A stretch of 64,000 nucleotides of DNA from Rubellimicrobium arenae (GCF_017916275.1 NZ_JAFMST010000007.1:248001-312000), one strand, 5' to 3'; shown: positions 26,715-37,336, counted from the first letter of the stretch. Numbers and translations are program-made. Notes: generated from the sequence alone by a model not told the origin.

Positions 26715-27601
26715 CGGCGGAGATCCCCGCCGCCCCGGCCCGTCTGCGCGCCGAGGCCGAAACCCTGGCCGGCCCGATGCCGGCGCTCCTGGCCGAGGCG
26801 CAGCACCTTGCCGCCACCATCGTCCTGGGGGAGCATGGGCGGCGGCGCGCGGGGATGGGGGCGGACTTCTGGCAATACCGCGCCGCCCAGCCGGGCGACG
26901 ATTCCCGCATAATCGACTGGCGGCGATCGGGCCGCGCCGACGTCGCCTTCGTGCAGGACAAGGAATGGCAGACCGCGCAGACCGTGATGGTCTGGGTGGA
27001 CCGGGGCCGCGCCATGTCCTTTGCCTCTGTGCCCGCCCTGCCCGCCAAGGGTCACCGGGCGCGCCTGCTGGCTCTGGCCGCCGCCATCCTCCTTGTCCGG
27101 GGGGGCGAGCGGGTGGGCCTCGGGGGCGCGGACGGGCTTCCGCCGCGCCGGGGGGCGACCATGCTGGCCCGGCTCGCGGCCTCGCTGTCCGAGGACCGGG
27201 CGGAGGAGTACGTGGCGCCGGACACCACCGGGATGCCGCCACGGTCCCGCGCCCTGTTCGTCTCGGACTTCCTGGGCGACCCCGCGCCCATCGAGCGCGC
27301 GGTGGCCGAAAGCGCCGACCGGGGCATCAAGGGGGCGATGCTCCAGATCCTCGACCCGCAGGAGGAGGCGTTCCCGTTCCAGGGCCGGACCATCTTCGAA
27401 AGCATGGGCGGCGGCCTGCGGCACGAGACCCTGAAGGCCGGCGAGCTTCGCGCCCGCTATCTCGACAGGCTGGCCGAGCGGAAGGCCCGGCTGGCTGACC
27501 TCGCGCGGGCGACGGGCTGGATGTTCTCGACCCACCACACCGACACGGTGCCCGCGCGCGCCCTGCTCTGGCTCCATGCGGCCCTGGAGCGGCGCATCTG
27601 A
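26711..27601 (+). CDS. DUF58 (VWA-like) protein
   Basis: A 296-residue cytoplasmic protein. The N-terminal part carries the DUF58 motif GMGADFWQYRAAQPGDDSR-IDWRRSGR (about 50-75), followed by a VWA-like core (TVMVWVDRGRAM). GTG start overlapping the MoxR stop by four bases. DUF58 proteins are the usual partners of MoxR ATPases. Its stop shares one base with the DUF4159 gene start. Confidence 0.9.
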
Positions 27602-30417
27602 TGTGGATGCTGGGTCCCCTCGGGTTCACCGCCCCCTGGCTGCTGGCCGCGCTGGTCGCGCTGCCGGTCCTTTGGCTCATCCTGCGGGCCGTCCCTCCTG
27701 CCCCGATCCGGCGCAGGTTCCCGGGCGTGGCGCTGCTCCTGGGCCTGGAGGATCGCGAAGCGCAGGCGGACCGCACGCCCTGGTGGCTCATGCTGCTGCG
27801 CCTCCTGGCGGTCGCGGCGGTCATCCTCGGCTTTGCCGGTCCGATCCTGAACCCGCGCGAGGACCGGGGCGGCACCGGCCCGCTGCTGATCGTGCTGGAC
27901 GGCACCTGGGCCGACGCCCGCGACTGGGCCGCGCGCATGGACCGGTCCGAGACGCTGCTGGGCGAAGCCTCGCGAGAGGGGCGCACGGCCGCCGTGGTGG
28001 CGCTGACCACGCCGCCCACCGGCGCTCCGGTCTTCAACGATGCCGAGGCCGCGTTGCAGCATCTGCCGAACCTCGCACCCCAGCCCTGGCTCCCCGATGC
28101 CGAGGCCGACGCCGCCTGGGCCGAGGCGCTGGGGCAGGTCGAGGGCGGCTTCGACACGGTCTGGCTGTCCGACGGCCTGGCCCGCGACGGGCGGGCCACG
28201 CTGCTGCGGGTGCTGGAGGACAAGGGGTCGGTCACCGTGGTCCAGGCCCCGCGCCAGATCGTCGCCCTGCGGCCGGCCCGCTTCGAGGAGGGGACCATCG
28301 TGCTGTCCGCCATCCGTTCGCCCACCGGCCCTGCGGGCGAGATCCCGGTCGCGGCCATGGGGCTCGATCCGGCCGGGGCCGAACGGCAGCTCGCCACCGC
28401 GACCCTGGCCTTCGAGCCCGGCGCGGCCGAGGCGGAGGTCGGCCTGGAGCTGCCCGCCGAACTGCGCAACCGCGTGACCCGGTTCGAGCTGTCGGGCCTG
28501 CGGTCGGCCGCGGCGGTGGCCCTGACGGACGACGGCCTGCGTCGGCGCGAGATCGGCCTCGTGGCGGGCGGCCGCGAGCGGGAGGCGCTCGACCTGCTCG
28601 ATCCGCTCCATTACCTGCGCGAGGCGCTCGCCCCCAATGCGGATCTTGTCGAAGGCACGCTTTCGGACGTCATCCTGGCCAACCCCGACGTGATCGCCCT
28701 GGCCGACGTGGCCCAGCTGTCCGACGCCGAGACCGAGGACCTGACGGCCTGGGTCGAGGAGGGTGGGCTGCTGCTGCGCTTTGCGGGGCCGCGCCTGGCC
28801 GCCTCCGATCTCGCCCGCACCGAAGAGGACCCTCTCCTTCCCGTGCGGCTGCGGGCGGGCGGGCGGGCCGTCGGCGGCGCCATGAGCTGGGGCGAGCCCA
28901 GGTCGCTCTCGCCCTTCGAGGACGGCTCGCCGTTCTTCGGCCTCGCGATTCCCCCCGACGTCACCGTCGACGCCCAGGTCGTGGCCCAGCCGGACCCCAC
29001 CCTGGCCGAGCGGGTGATCGCCCAGCTCAGCGACGGCACGCCGCTCGTGACGCGGAAGGAGCTGGGCGAAGGGCAGGTCGTGCTCTTTCACGTCACCGCC
29101 AATGCCGAGTGGTCGACCCTGCCCCTGTCCGGCCTCTTCGTCGAGATGCTGGAGCGGCTGGCCGTGTCCTCGCGGGCGGCTCCGCCGACCGAGGCGGAGC
29201 TCGAGGGCACGACCTGGGTGCCCGAGGCCGCCCTGGACGCCTACGGGCGGCTCACGCAGCTCGACACCCAGCCGGGCGTCCCGGGAGAGCGCCTGGTGGG
29301 CGGGCGCGCCGGCCCCGACCTGCGTCCCGGCCTTTATGCGGGCGAGGATCGGCGCATCGCGATCAACGCCATCAACGCGGAAACGACGCTGGCCCCGGCC
29401 TCCTGGCCCGCCTCGGTGCGCCTCGAAGGGCTTCAGGTCGCGCGGGAGCTGCCGCTCAAGGGCGCGCTGCTGGCGCTGGCGCTGGGGCTGCTCCTGGTGG
29501 ACGTGTTCGCCTCCCTGCTCCTGTCGGGGCGCCTGCGGGGCGCGCGCGCCGGGGTGGTGGCGGTGCTGGCCGCGCTCATGCTGGCCTGGCATCCCGTTCC
29601 CGCGGCGGCCCAGGACCCCGCCGCGCTGGCCGACGCCCAGGCCGCGCCGGACCCGGAGGCCGACGACTTTGCCCTGGCCGCCACCGAGCAGGTGGCCCTG
29701 GCCCATGTGCTGACCGGCGACCGGGAGGTGGACGACACCGCGCAGGCCGGCCTGCTGGGGCTGTCCAACACGCTCTGGAGCCGCACCGCCGTGGAGCCCA
29801 CCGCCCCCATGGGCGTGGACATCGAAACCGACGAGCTGTCGTTCTTCCCCCTGCTCTACTGGCCCGTCACGGCGGACATGCCGATTCCGTCGCGGGCGGC
29901 CTACGACAAGCTCAACCGCTACCTCGCTTCGGGCGGGATGATCCTGTTCGACACCCGCGACGCGGACATGGGGGGCTTCGGCACCGCCACGCCCGAAGGG
30001 GAGCGGCTCCAGGCCATCGCGCGCGGGCTCGACATCCCGCCTCTCGAGCCGATGCCGCAGGACCATGTGCTGACCCGGACCTTCTACCTGCTCAAGGAGT
30101 TCCCGGGCCGGTTCAACGACCCCGAGGTCTGGGTCGAAGCCGCGCCGCCCGACGCCCAGCAGGCCGAGGGGATGCCCTTCCGCGACCTCAATGACGGCGT
30201 GACGCCGGTGGTGATCGGCGGCAACGACTGGGCGTCCGCCTGGGCGGTGGACGACTACGGCACGCCGCTCTACCCGGTCGGGCGCGGCATGGCGGGCGAG
30301 CAGCAGCGCGAATACGCGTTCCGCTTCGGGGTCAACCTAGTGATGCACGTCCTCACGGGGAACTACAAATCCGACCAGGTGCACGTGCCCGCCCTGCTGG
30401 AGCGGCTGGGGCAATGA
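27601..30417 (+). CDS. BatA/DUF4159 membrane protein
   Basis: A 938-residue protein. The N-terminal about 80 residues are a BatA-type membrane anchor (GFTAPWLLAALVALPVLWLIL and LLRLLAVAAVILGFAG), a large periplasmic part follows, then two more helices at about 617-642 and 648-668 and a C-terminal DUF4159 domain (about 710-935) containing FFPLLYWPVT and GGMILFDTRDADMGGFG. One-base coupled to the DUF58 gene. With MoxR and DUF58 it probably builds an envelope complex whose substrate is unknown. Confidence 0.9.
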   Translation: MWMLGPLGFTAPWLLAALVALPVLWLILRAVPPAPIRRRFPGVALLLGLEDREAQADRTPWWLMLLRLLAVAAVILGFAGPILNPREDRGGTGPLLIVLDGTWADARDWAARMDRSETLLGEASREGRTAAVVALTTPPTGAPVFNDAEAALQHLPNLAPQPWLPDAEADAAWAEALGQVEGGFDTVWLSDGLARDGRATLLRVLEDKGSVTVVQAPRQIVALRPARFEEGTIVLSAIRSPTGPAGEIPVAAMGLDPAGAERQLATATLAFEPGAAEAEVGLELPAELRNRVTRFELSGLRSAAAVALTDDGLRRREIGLVAGGREREALDLLDPLHYLREALAPNADLVEGTLSDVILANPDVIALADVAQLSDAETEDLTAWVEEGGLLLRFAGPRLAASDLARTEEDPLLPVRLRAGGRAVGGAMSWGEPRSLSPFEDGSPFFGLAIPPDVTVDAQVVAQPDPTLAERVIAQLSDGTPLVTRKELGEGQVVLFHVTANAEWSTLPLSGLFVEMLERLAVSSRAAPPTEAELEGTTWVPEAALDAYGRLTQLDTQPGVPGERLVGGRAGPDLRPGLYAGEDRRIAINAINAETTLAPASWPASVRLEGLQVARELPLKGALLALALGLLLVDVFASLLLSGRLRGARAGVVAVLAALMLAWHPVPAAAQDPAALADAQAAPDPEADDFALAATEQVALAHVLTGDREVDDTAQAGLLGLSNTLWSRTAVEPTAPMGVDIETDELSFFPLLYWPVTADMPIPSRAAYDKLNRYLASGGMILFDTRDADMGGFGTATPEGERLQAIARGLDIPPLEPMPQDHVLTRTFYLLKEFPGRFNDPEVWVEAAPPDAQQAEGMPFRDLNDGVTPVVIGGNDWASAWAVDDYGTPLYPVGRGMAGEQQREYAFRFGVNLVMHVLTGNYKSDQVHVPALLERLGQ

Positions 30418-30482
30418 CCCCGGCGCCCTCGCGGAAGCAGGCACGATGACGGACGGACGCAGCTTGAAGGAACAGGCGTGAC

Positions 30483-32558
30483 ATGACGGCGGATCAGATC
30501 ATCTTCGACCCGCTCCTGCCCTGGCCCGTGATCTGGGTGGCGGTGGCGCTGGTCGACGTGGCCGTGATCCTGGCCGCCTGGCGCCGGCTGTCGGGCTGGT
30601 GGCTTCGGGGGCTGGCCGGGGTGGCGCTGCTTGCGGCGCTGCTCAACCCCTCCCTCCAGGAGGAGGAGCGGCAGCCCCTGACCGACATCGTCGTGGCCGT
30701 GGTGGACGAGAGCGCGTCGCAGCGCATCGCCGACCGCCCGCAGCAGACCGAGGAGGCCCTGGCGGGCCTGGAGGCCGAGGTCGCCGCCCGGCCCAACACC
30801 GAGCTGCGCGTCGTCCGCGTCGGCGACGCCGAGGGCGACGGCGGCTCGCTGGTCATGGGGGCGCTGGGCGAGGCGCTGGCCCAGGAGCCGCAGGGCCGCA
30901 TCGCCGGCATGGTCCTCATCACCGACGGGCGCGTGCACGACCTCCCGGCAGCGCCGCCCCTTCCGGCCCCGCTCCACACCCTGCTGACCGGCCACGAGGG
31001 CGACTGGGACCGGCGGCTGGTGGTCCGGAACGCCCCGGCCTTCGGCATCCTGGGCGAGGAGCTGCACCTGACCATCCGGGTCGAGGACCAGGGCGCGGCC
31101 CCCGAGGCGGCGACGGTCCCGCTGACCATCGCCGTGGACGGCGGCGCCCCGATGAAGTTCGACGTCCCGATCAACGAGGACATGGAGCTTCCGCTGGTGC
31201 TGCCGCATGGCGGCATGAACGTGCTCCAGTTCGAGACGCCCGAAGCGGAAGGCGAGCTCACGGCCCGCAACAACGCCGCCGTGGTGCAGATCAACGGCGT
31301 GCGGGACCGGCTGCGCGTTCTGCTGGTGTCCGGCGAGCCCCATGCGGGCGAACGGACCTGGCGGAACCTGCTCAAGTCCGACGCCTCGGTGGACCTCGTG
31401 CACTTCACCATCCTGCGCCCGCCCGAAAAGCAGGACGGCGTGCCGGTCGAGGAGCTGTCGCTGATCGCCTTCCCGACCTACGAGCTGTTCGTCCAGAAGC
31501 TGCAGGACTTCGACCTCGTCATCTTCGACCGGTACCGGCGGCAGGGCATCCTGCCCAACGAATACCTCCAGAACGTCGCCGACTACGTCGAGCGGGGCGG
31601 CGCCGTCCTGGTGACGGCAGGCCCGGAATACGCGAGCGCCGAGTCCGTCTACCGGTCCCCGTTGGGCGCGGTGCTGCCCGGGGCGCCCAGCGCGCGGGTC
31701 CTGGAGGAGGGCTTCACGCCCCTCCTGAGCGAGCTGGGCCAGCGGCATCCCGTCACCGAAGGGCTGGAATCGCTCGCGCCCCGGCCCCCGGCCGAGGACG
31801 GCACCCCCGGCTGGGGCCGGTGGTTCCGGGCCATCGAGGTGACGCCCTCGCCCGACGCGACCAACGTCATGGAAGGTCCCGACGGCCGTCCGCTCCTTCT
31901 CCTCAACCGGGTGGGCGAAGGGCGGGCGGCGCTCCTGGCCACCGACCAGGCCTGGCTCTGGGACCGGGGCTTCGAGGGGGGCGGGCCGCAGATGGAGCTG
32001 CTCCGGCGGCTGGCGCACTGGCTCATGAAGGAGCCCGAGCTGGAGGAGGAGGCTCTCTGGGTCGAGCCTGCGGGCCAGACCATGCGGATCATCCGGCGCA
32101 CGCTGGGCGAAACGGTCCCGCCCGTCACCATCACGGGCCCGGACGGCACCGAGACCACGGTCCAGCTCCAGGAGGTGTCGCCCGGCCGCTTCGAGCTGCA
32201 ATGGGAGGCGCCCGAGATCGGGCTCTACCGCCTGACCGACGGGGACAAGAGCGCCGTGATCGCGCTTGGCCCCTCGGCCCCGCGGGAGTTCGAGCAGACG
32301 ATCGCCACGGGCGACGTGCTGGCCCCGGCGGTCGAGCCCACGAACGGCGGCATCCTGCGGATCGAGGACGGGCTGCCCTCCTTGCGCGACGTGCGCGAGG
32401 GCCGGCCGGCCTCGGGACGCGGCTGGATCGGCATCACCCCGCGCGAGGCCTATGTCACCGCCGACATCAGCATCGCTCCAATCCTTCCGGCCTGGGCCTT
32501 CCTGCTCCTGTCGGCGCTGCTGATCCTGGGGGCCTGGGTGCGCGAGGGGCGGCGCTAG
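30483..32558 (+). CDS. Large membrane protein of the MoxR operon (VWA/glutamine-amidotransferase-like)
   Basis: A 691-residue protein with two N-terminal membrane helices (about 12-34 and 41-58), a VWA-like segment (DIVVAVVDESASQRIAD, GMVLITDGRVHDL), a central class-I glutamine-amidotransferase-like region (RLRVLLVSGEPHAGERTW, LVTAGPEYASAESVY) without a clear catalytic cysteine, and a C-terminal helix (PAWAFLLLSALLILGAWV). It starts 65 bases after the DUF4159 gene with an AAGGA site 10 bases upstream. Always found with the genes before it in related bacteria as far as I recall; role unknown. Confidence 0.85.
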   Translation: MTADQIIFDPLLPWPVIWVAVALVDVAVILAAWRRLSGWWLRGLAGVALLAALLNPSLQEEERQPLTDIVVAVVDESASQRIADRPQQTEEALAGLEAEVAARPNTELRVVRVGDAEGDGGSLVMGALGEALAQEPQGRIAGMVLITDGRVHDLPAAPPLPAPLHTLLTGHEGDWDRRLVVRNAPAFGILGEELHLTIRVEDQGAAPEAATVPLTIAVDGGAPMKFDVPINEDMELPLVLPHGGMNVLQFETPEAEGELTARNNAAVVQINGVRDRLRVLLVSGEPHAGERTWRNLLKSDASVDLVHFTILRPPEKQDGVPVEELSLIAFPTYELFVQKLQDFDLVIFDRYRRQGILPNEYLQNVADYVERGGAVLVTAGPEYASAESVYRSPLGAVLPGAPSARVLEEGFTPLLSELGQRHPVTEGLESLAPRPPAEDGTPGWGRWFRAIEVTPSPDATNVMEGPDGRPLLLLNRVGEGRAALLATDQAWLWDRGFEGGGPQMELLRRLAHWLMKEPELEEEALWVEPAGQTMRIIRRTLGETVPPVTITGPDGTETTVQLQEVSPGRFELQWEAPEIGLYRLTDGDKSAVIALGPSAPREFEQTIATGDVLAPAVEPTNGGILRIEDGLPSLRDVREGRPASGRGWIGITPREAYVTADISIAPILPAWAFLLLSALLILGAWVREGRR

Positions 32559-32567
32559 GCCGCCCTT

Positions 32568-33284
32568 CTACCGTTCCGCCAGGATGTCGTGGGGGACGGA
32601 CGCGAACTCCCGTCCGATCAGCATGGCGGTGACCACCGCCACCGCCACGGCCAGCACCCCCGGCCCCGCGAGCCAGCCCAGCGAGGCGAGGGAGTAGTAC
32701 ATGCTCCGGAGCCCCCGGTTGAAGTTGTAGGCGGCGCGGATGTTGAGCTCGGCCGCCCGGGACGCGCGGGGCGCCGACCGGGGGTCGCCAGGGTCCGTGG
32801 GGATCGCCGCCATCATCACCGAGCAGTAGCCGAAGACCCGGTTAGACCACACGAACTTGAGAAAGGCGTGGGTCAGCAGCAGCGCGCAGGGCAGAAGCCG
32901 CATCTGCCATTGCAGGGCCGTGGTCTCCTCGCGGCCGATCTCTTCGGCGAGCCCCGCCAGCGGGGCGACGTTGCCGATCAGCGCGAGCACCCCGCCGACC
33001 GCCAGGATCGCCGTGGAGGCGAAGAAGGACGTGCCCTGCCGGAGCGACGCCATGATCTGGGCGTCGAAGATCCGGTTGTCGCGGGTCAGGAACTCGCGCA
33101 TCCATTCGCGCCGGACCTGCGACATGAGCACGGTGACCGACGGCCGTCCGGGCGGCGGATGCTCGGTCACCCAGCCCATCGCCCCCCAGGCGGCAACCAG
33201 CAGCAGCAGCGCCAGCACGTCGCCCCAGCGGAGCGCCGAAAGGATGGTGGCGGGCAGGAATCCATCGAGGACGGTCGCAGGCAT
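32568..33284 (-). CDS. DUF599 membrane protein
   Basis: A 238-residue integral membrane protein with four helices (about 14-37, 95-112, 130-150, 205-228). YNFNRGLRSMYYSLASLGWL and FGYCSVMMAAIP are typical of DUF599, a family of unknown function. It is convergent with the preceding operon (9-base gap) and divergent from glcD (84-base gap). The start ATG at 33284 places the first helix near the N-terminus. Confidence 0.87.
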   Translation of the reverse strand: MPATVLDGFLPATILSALRWGDVLALLLLVAAWGAMGWVTEHPPPGRPSVTVLMSQVRREWMREFLTRDNRIFDAQIMASLRQGTSFFASTAILAVGGVLALIGNVAPLAGLAEEIGREETTALQWQMRLLPCALLLTHAFLKFVWSNRVFGYCSVMMAAIPTDPGDPRSAPRASRAAELNIRAAYNFNRGLRSMYYSLASLGWLAGPGVLAVAVAVVTAMLIGREFASVPHDILAER

Positions 33285-33368
33285 GGAACCACAGTAGGTC
33301 ACGTCCGCGTCACTTGCCAGCACGGGGGGCGCCGTCCTATCCACGTCGGGCCTTGGAGGACGTTCCCG

Positions 33369-34805
33369 ATGGACATGCCCGCTCCCAGCCCCGCGATCCT
33401 GGCGCGCAAGGGCGCCATCGTCGACCGCCTGCGGCTCGTGCTGCCGCCGGGTGGCGTGATCGACGACCCCGCCGAGACGCGGGCCTATGAATGCGACGCG
33501 CTGACCGCGTATCGCTGCCCGCCGCTCTGCGTGGTGCTGCCGACCTCGACGGCCGAGGTGTCGGCGGTGCTGCGCCTGTGCCACGAGGAGGGCGTTCCGG
33601 TCGTGCCGCGCGGCGCGGGGACCTCACTGGCCGGGGGCAGCCTGCCCACCGAGGACGCGGTGGTGCTGGGCGTGGCGCGGATGACCGAGGTGCTGGAAAC
33701 CTCGTTCGAGGACCGCTTCATCCGGGTGCAGACGGGCCGGACGAACCTGTCGGTCAGCATGGAGGTGGAGGCCGACGGCTTCTTCTATGCGCCCGACCCG
33801 TCCTCGCAGCTGGCCTGCGCCATCGCCGGGAACATCGCGATGAACTCCGGCGGCGCGCATTGCCTGAAATACGGCGTCACGACCAACAACCTCCTGGGCG
33901 TGACGATGGTGCTGATGGACGGCACGGTGGTGGAGCTGGGCGGGCCCGAGGGCGAGGCGCTGGGCCTTGATTTGCTGGCGGTGGTCTGCGGGTCCGAAGG
34001 GCAGCTGGGCGTGGTGACCGAGGCCACGCTGCGCATCCTGCCCCGGCCCGAGGGGGCGCGGCCGGTGATGATCGCCTTTGACCGCAACGAGACGGCGGGC
34101 GAATGCGTGAGCGCGGTGATCCGGGCGGGCCTTGTCCCTGTCGCCATCGAGTTCATGGATCGCCCCTGCATCGTCGCCTGCGAGGCGTTTGCCAAGGCGG
34201 GCTACCCGGATTGCGAGGCGCTGCTGATCGTGGAGGTCGAGGGTTCAGAGGCGGAGATCGCCGACCAGTTGCAGCGCATCACCGCCATCGCCCGCACCTT
34301 CCAGCCGCTGGAGATCCGCGAGGCCCGGGACAGCGCCGAGGCGGCGCGGATCTGGCTGGGCCGCAAGTCGGCCTTCGGCGCCATGGGGCAGATGGCGGAC
34401 TACATCTGCCTGGACGGGACGATCCCGGTGTCGGCGCTGGCCCCGGTCCTGACGCGGATCGAGGAGCTGGCCGACGGCTATGGGCTGAAGGTGGCCAACG
34501 TCTTCCACGCGGGCGACGGCAACATGCATCCGCTGATCCTGTTCGATGCCAACAGCGCCGACGGGCTCCACAAGGCGGAGTCGCTGGGCGCGGACATCCT
34601 GCGGCTGTGCGTGGAGATGGGCGGCTGCCTGACCGGCGAGCATGGCGTCGGCGTCGAGAAGCGCGACTTGATGACGGACCAGTACCGCCCCGAGGACCTG
34701 GAGGCGCAGATGCGCGTCAAGGACGCCTTCGACCCGGAGTGGCTGCTGAACCCGGCCAAGGTGTTCCCGCTGCAGGTCAGCGAAAGCCGGAGGCGGGCGG
34801 CGTGA
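33369..34805 (+). CDS. glcD: Glycolate oxidase subunit GlcD (FAD-linked)
   Basis: The flavin subunit of the membrane-associated glycolate dehydrogenase that oxidises glycolate to glyoxylate. The 478-residue protein has the PCMH-type FAD motif VPRGAGTSLAGGSLP and the GlcD C-terminal domain with VANVFHAGDGNMHPLILFD and GGCLTGEHGVGVEKRD. The ATG at 33369 has a GGAGG site 8 bases upstream. First gene of glcDEF; its stop overlaps the GTG start of glcE by four bases. Confidence 0.95.
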   Translation: MDMPAPSPAILARKGAIVDRLRLVLPPGGVIDDPAETRAYECDALTAYRCPPLCVVLPTSTAEVSAVLRLCHEEGVPVVPRGAGTSLAGGSLPTEDAVVLGVARMTEVLETSFEDRFIRVQTGRTNLSVSMEVEADGFFYAPDPSSQLACAIAGNIAMNSGGAHCLKYGVTTNNLLGVTMVLMDGTVVELGGPEGEALGLDLLAVVCGSEGQLGVVTEATLRILPRPEGARPVMIAFDRNETAGECVSAVIRAGLVPVAIEFMDRPCIVACEAFAKAGYPDCEALLIVEVEGSEAEIADQLQRITAIARTFQPLEIREARDSAEAARIWLGRKSAFGAMGQMADYICLDGTIPVSALAPVLTRIEELADGYGLKVANVFHAGDGNMHPLILFDANSADGLHKAESLGADILRLCVEMGGCLTGEHGVGVEKRDLMTDQYRPEDLEAQMRVKDAFDPEWLLNPAKVFPLQVSESRRRAA

Positions 34806-35920
34806 ACGGCGTGCTGACCCCCCGCGACGAAGGCGAGCTGGCGGCGCTGGTGCGCGAGGCGCGCGGGCCGCTGGCGCTGGGCGGCGGCTTCACCCGTGGG
34901 CTGACACCCGAGGGGACGCCGGTCTCCACCGCCGGGCTGTCGGGGATCGTGCTGCACGAGCCCGGCGCTCTGACGCTGGTGGCCCGGGCCGGGACCCCGG
35001 TCGCCGAGGTGGAGCGAGTGCTGGCCGGGGCGGGGCAGCGCCTCGCCTTCGAGCCGATGGACCTGCGGCCCCTGCTGGGCACCGAGGGCGAGCCGACGCT
35101 GGGCGGGGTGATCGCCACCAACGGCTCGGGCCCCCGCCGCGTGCAGGCGGGCGCGGCGCGGGACGTCGTGCTGGGCCTGCGCTTTGTCGACGGGACCGGG
35201 ACCGTGGTGTCGAACGGCGGGCGGGTGATGAAGAACGTGACCGGCCTCGACCTCGCGCGGTTGCTCGCCGGAAGCCATGGGACGCTGGGCGTCATTACCG
35301 AGGTGGCGCTGAAGGTGCTGCCCGCGCCCGAGGCGACGCTGACGCTGGCGTTCGGGGGGCATGACCCCGCCAAGGCGGTGGCCTGCCTGTCGGCGGCGCT
35401 GGGCTCGCCCTTCGAGGTCGCGGGGGCCGCGCACGACGCCGAGGCGGGCGTGACGCGGCTGCGGTTGGAGGGCTTTGCCCAGGCGGTGGCGGTGCGGGCC
35501 GAGCGGCTGGCGAAGCTGCTCAAGGCCTGGGGCGCCGCCGAGGTCCTTGAGGGACCCGGCCCCTGGGCGGCGATCCGCGACGTGACCGACTTTGCCGGGC
35601 GCGCGGGCGATGTCTGGCGGCTGTCGGTGCGCCCGTCGGCGATGGGGCAGGCCCTGGCTCTGGCCGGAGGGGCGCAGCGGATCGACTGGGGCGGCGGACG
35701 GGCCTGGGTCCTCGTGCCGGAGGGCACGGACCTGCGGGGGCGGCTGGGGGCGTTCGGCGCGCGGGCCGTGCTGGTCCGCGCCGCGCCCGAGACGCGGGCC
35801 GCCCTGGGCACCTTCCCGCCCGAGACGCCCGCCGTCGCGATGCTGTCCCACCGGCTGCGGCAACGGTTCGACCCGCGCGGCCTGTTCAATCCCGGCCTCA
35901 TGGAGGCCCGGGCGGCGTGA
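34802..35920 (+). CDS. glcE: Glycolate oxidase subunit GlcE
   Basis: A 372-residue second FAD-binding subunit of glycolate oxidase. The FAD-binding pattern is spread over GGGFTRGLTPEGTPVSTAG and GEPTLGGVIATNGSGPRR, followed by GGRVMKNVTGLDLARLLAGS, a hallmark of GlcE. GTG start in a GTGA overlap with glcD. It is followed by glcF 24 bases later. Confidence 0.94.
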   Translation: MNGVLTPRDEGELAALVREARGPLALGGGFTRGLTPEGTPVSTAGLSGIVLHEPGALTLVARAGTPVAEVERVLAGAGQRLAFEPMDLRPLLGTEGEPTLGGVIATNGSGPRRVQAGAARDVVLGLRFVDGTGTVVSNGGRVMKNVTGLDLARLLAGSHGTLGVITEVALKVLPAPEATLTLAFGGHDPAKAVACLSAALGSPFEVAGAAHDAEAGVTRLRLEGFAQAVAVRAERLAKLLKAWGAAEVLEGPGPWAAIRDVTDFAGRAGDVWRLSVRPSAMGQALALAGGAQRIDWGGGRAWVLVPEGTDLRGRLGAFGARAVLVRAAPETRAALGTFPPETPAVAMLSHRLRQRFDPRGLFNPGLMEARAA

Positions 35921-35944
35921 CGTGCCGCCCCGACAGGTGACCTT

Positions 35945-37279
35945 ATGCAGACCTTCTTTTCGCCCGAGCAGCTATCGGACCCCGGCACCGCCGAGGCCAA
36001 CAAGATCCTGCGGTCCTGCGTCCATTGCGGATTCTGCACGGCCACCTGCCCCACCTACCAGGTGCTGGGGGACGAGCTGGACAGCCCGCGCGGCCGCATC
36101 TACCTGATGAAGGACATGCTGGAGTCCGGGCGCGACCCCGATCCGGCGACGGTGAAGCACATCGACCGCTGCCTGAGTTGCCTCGCCTGCATGACGACCT
36201 GCCCGTCGGGGGTGCATTACCGGCATCTGGTGGATCACGCGCGGGCCTATATCGAGGAACGCTACAAGCGGCCCTGGTCGGACCGTGCGATCCGGCGGCT
36301 GCTGGCCTGGGTGCTGCCGCATCCGACGCGGTTCCGGCTGGCGCTGCTCGGCGCCAAGATCGGGCGACCCTTCGCGGGCCTGCTGCCGGACCCACGGCTG
36401 CGGGCGATGGTGCGGATGGCGCCCCGGGCGATCCCGCCGGTGAGCCGCGCCGAGGACCCGCAGACCCACCCCGCCCGCGGCGAGCGGCGGATGCGGATCG
36501 GCCTGCTGACGGGCTGCGCGCAGCGGGCGCTGAACCCCGGCATCAACGAGGCGGCGATCCGGCTCCTCCAGCGCGCCGGGGCCGAGGTGGTGATCCCGCG
36601 CGGCCAGGGCTGCTGCGGCGCGCTGACCCACCACATGGGCAAGGAGGATGAGGCCAAAGCGATGGCGGCGGGCAACGTCCGCGCCTTTGCCGCCGAGCAC
36701 GCGCGGGAGCCGCTTGATGCCATCATCGTCACCGCCTCCGGATGCGGAACCACGGTGAAGGATTGGGGGCACCTGCTGGCCGGGACGCCCGACTCCGGGG
36801 CGGCGGAGGCGATGGGGGCGCTCGGGCGCGACGTGACCGAGGTGCTGGCCCGGCTGGACCTGCCCGAGCTGCCCGAGCGGGACGTGAAGGTGGCCTACCA
36901 CTCGGCCTGCTCGCTCCAGCATGGGCAGCGGGTGAAGGTGGAGCCGGTCGCGCTTCTCCGGAAGGCGGGCTTCCGGGTGGCCGAGCCCAGGGGGGCGCAT
37001 CTTTGCTGCGGGTCGGCGGGCACCTACAACCTCCTGCAGCCCGAGATCGCGGGCGAGCTGGGACGGCGCAAGGCCGCCACGCTGGAGGCCACCACGCCCG
37101 ACGTCATCGTCGCCGGGAACATCGGCTGCCTGATGCAGATCGGCGGCAAGACGAACCTGCCCGTTTGCCACACAGTCGAGCTTCTGGATTGGGCATATGG
37201 GGGTCCCCGCCCTGCAACACTTGACGGAATAATGACAGGTCAGGACCTGCGCCCTAGTTTGGCCACACCAGCCGCGTAA
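35945..37279 (+). CDS. glcF: Glycolate oxidase iron-sulfur subunit GlcF
   Basis: A 444-residue electron-transfer subunit. Two 4Fe-4S motifs lie near the N-terminus: Cys25, 28, 31, 35 (CVHCGFCTATCP) and CLSCLACMTTCP around residue 80. Two CCG domains follow (GQGCCGALTHHMG and AHLCCGSAGTYNLLQ), which bind a further cluster and pass electrons to the quinone pool. Completes the glcDEF operon. No glcC-type regulator or glcA permease is in the window. Confidence 0.95.
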   Translation: MQTFFSPEQLSDPGTAEANKILRSCVHCGFCTATCPTYQVLGDELDSPRGRIYLMKDMLESGRDPDPATVKHIDRCLSCLACMTTCPSGVHYRHLVDHARAYIEERYKRPWSDRAIRRLLAWVLPHPTRFRLALLGAKIGRPFAGLLPDPRLRAMVRMAPRAIPPVSRAEDPQTHPARGERRMRIGLLTGCAQRALNPGINEAAIRLLQRAGAEVVIPRGQGCCGALTHHMGKEDEAKAMAAGNVRAFAAEHAREPLDAIIVTASGCGTTVKDWGHLLAGTPDSGAAEAMGALGRDVTEVLARLDLPELPERDVKVAYHSACSLQHGQRVKVEPVALLRKAGFRVAEPRGAHLCCGSAGTYNLLQPEIAGELGRRKAATLEATTPDVIVAGNIGCLMQIGGKTNLPVCHTVELLDWAYGGPRPATLDGIMTGQDLRPSLATPAA

Positions 37280-37336
37280 CGCTGCACCCAAGGGACGGCG
37301 GTCAACGCCCGTCCCCAGGGACAGCGGAGAGAACGG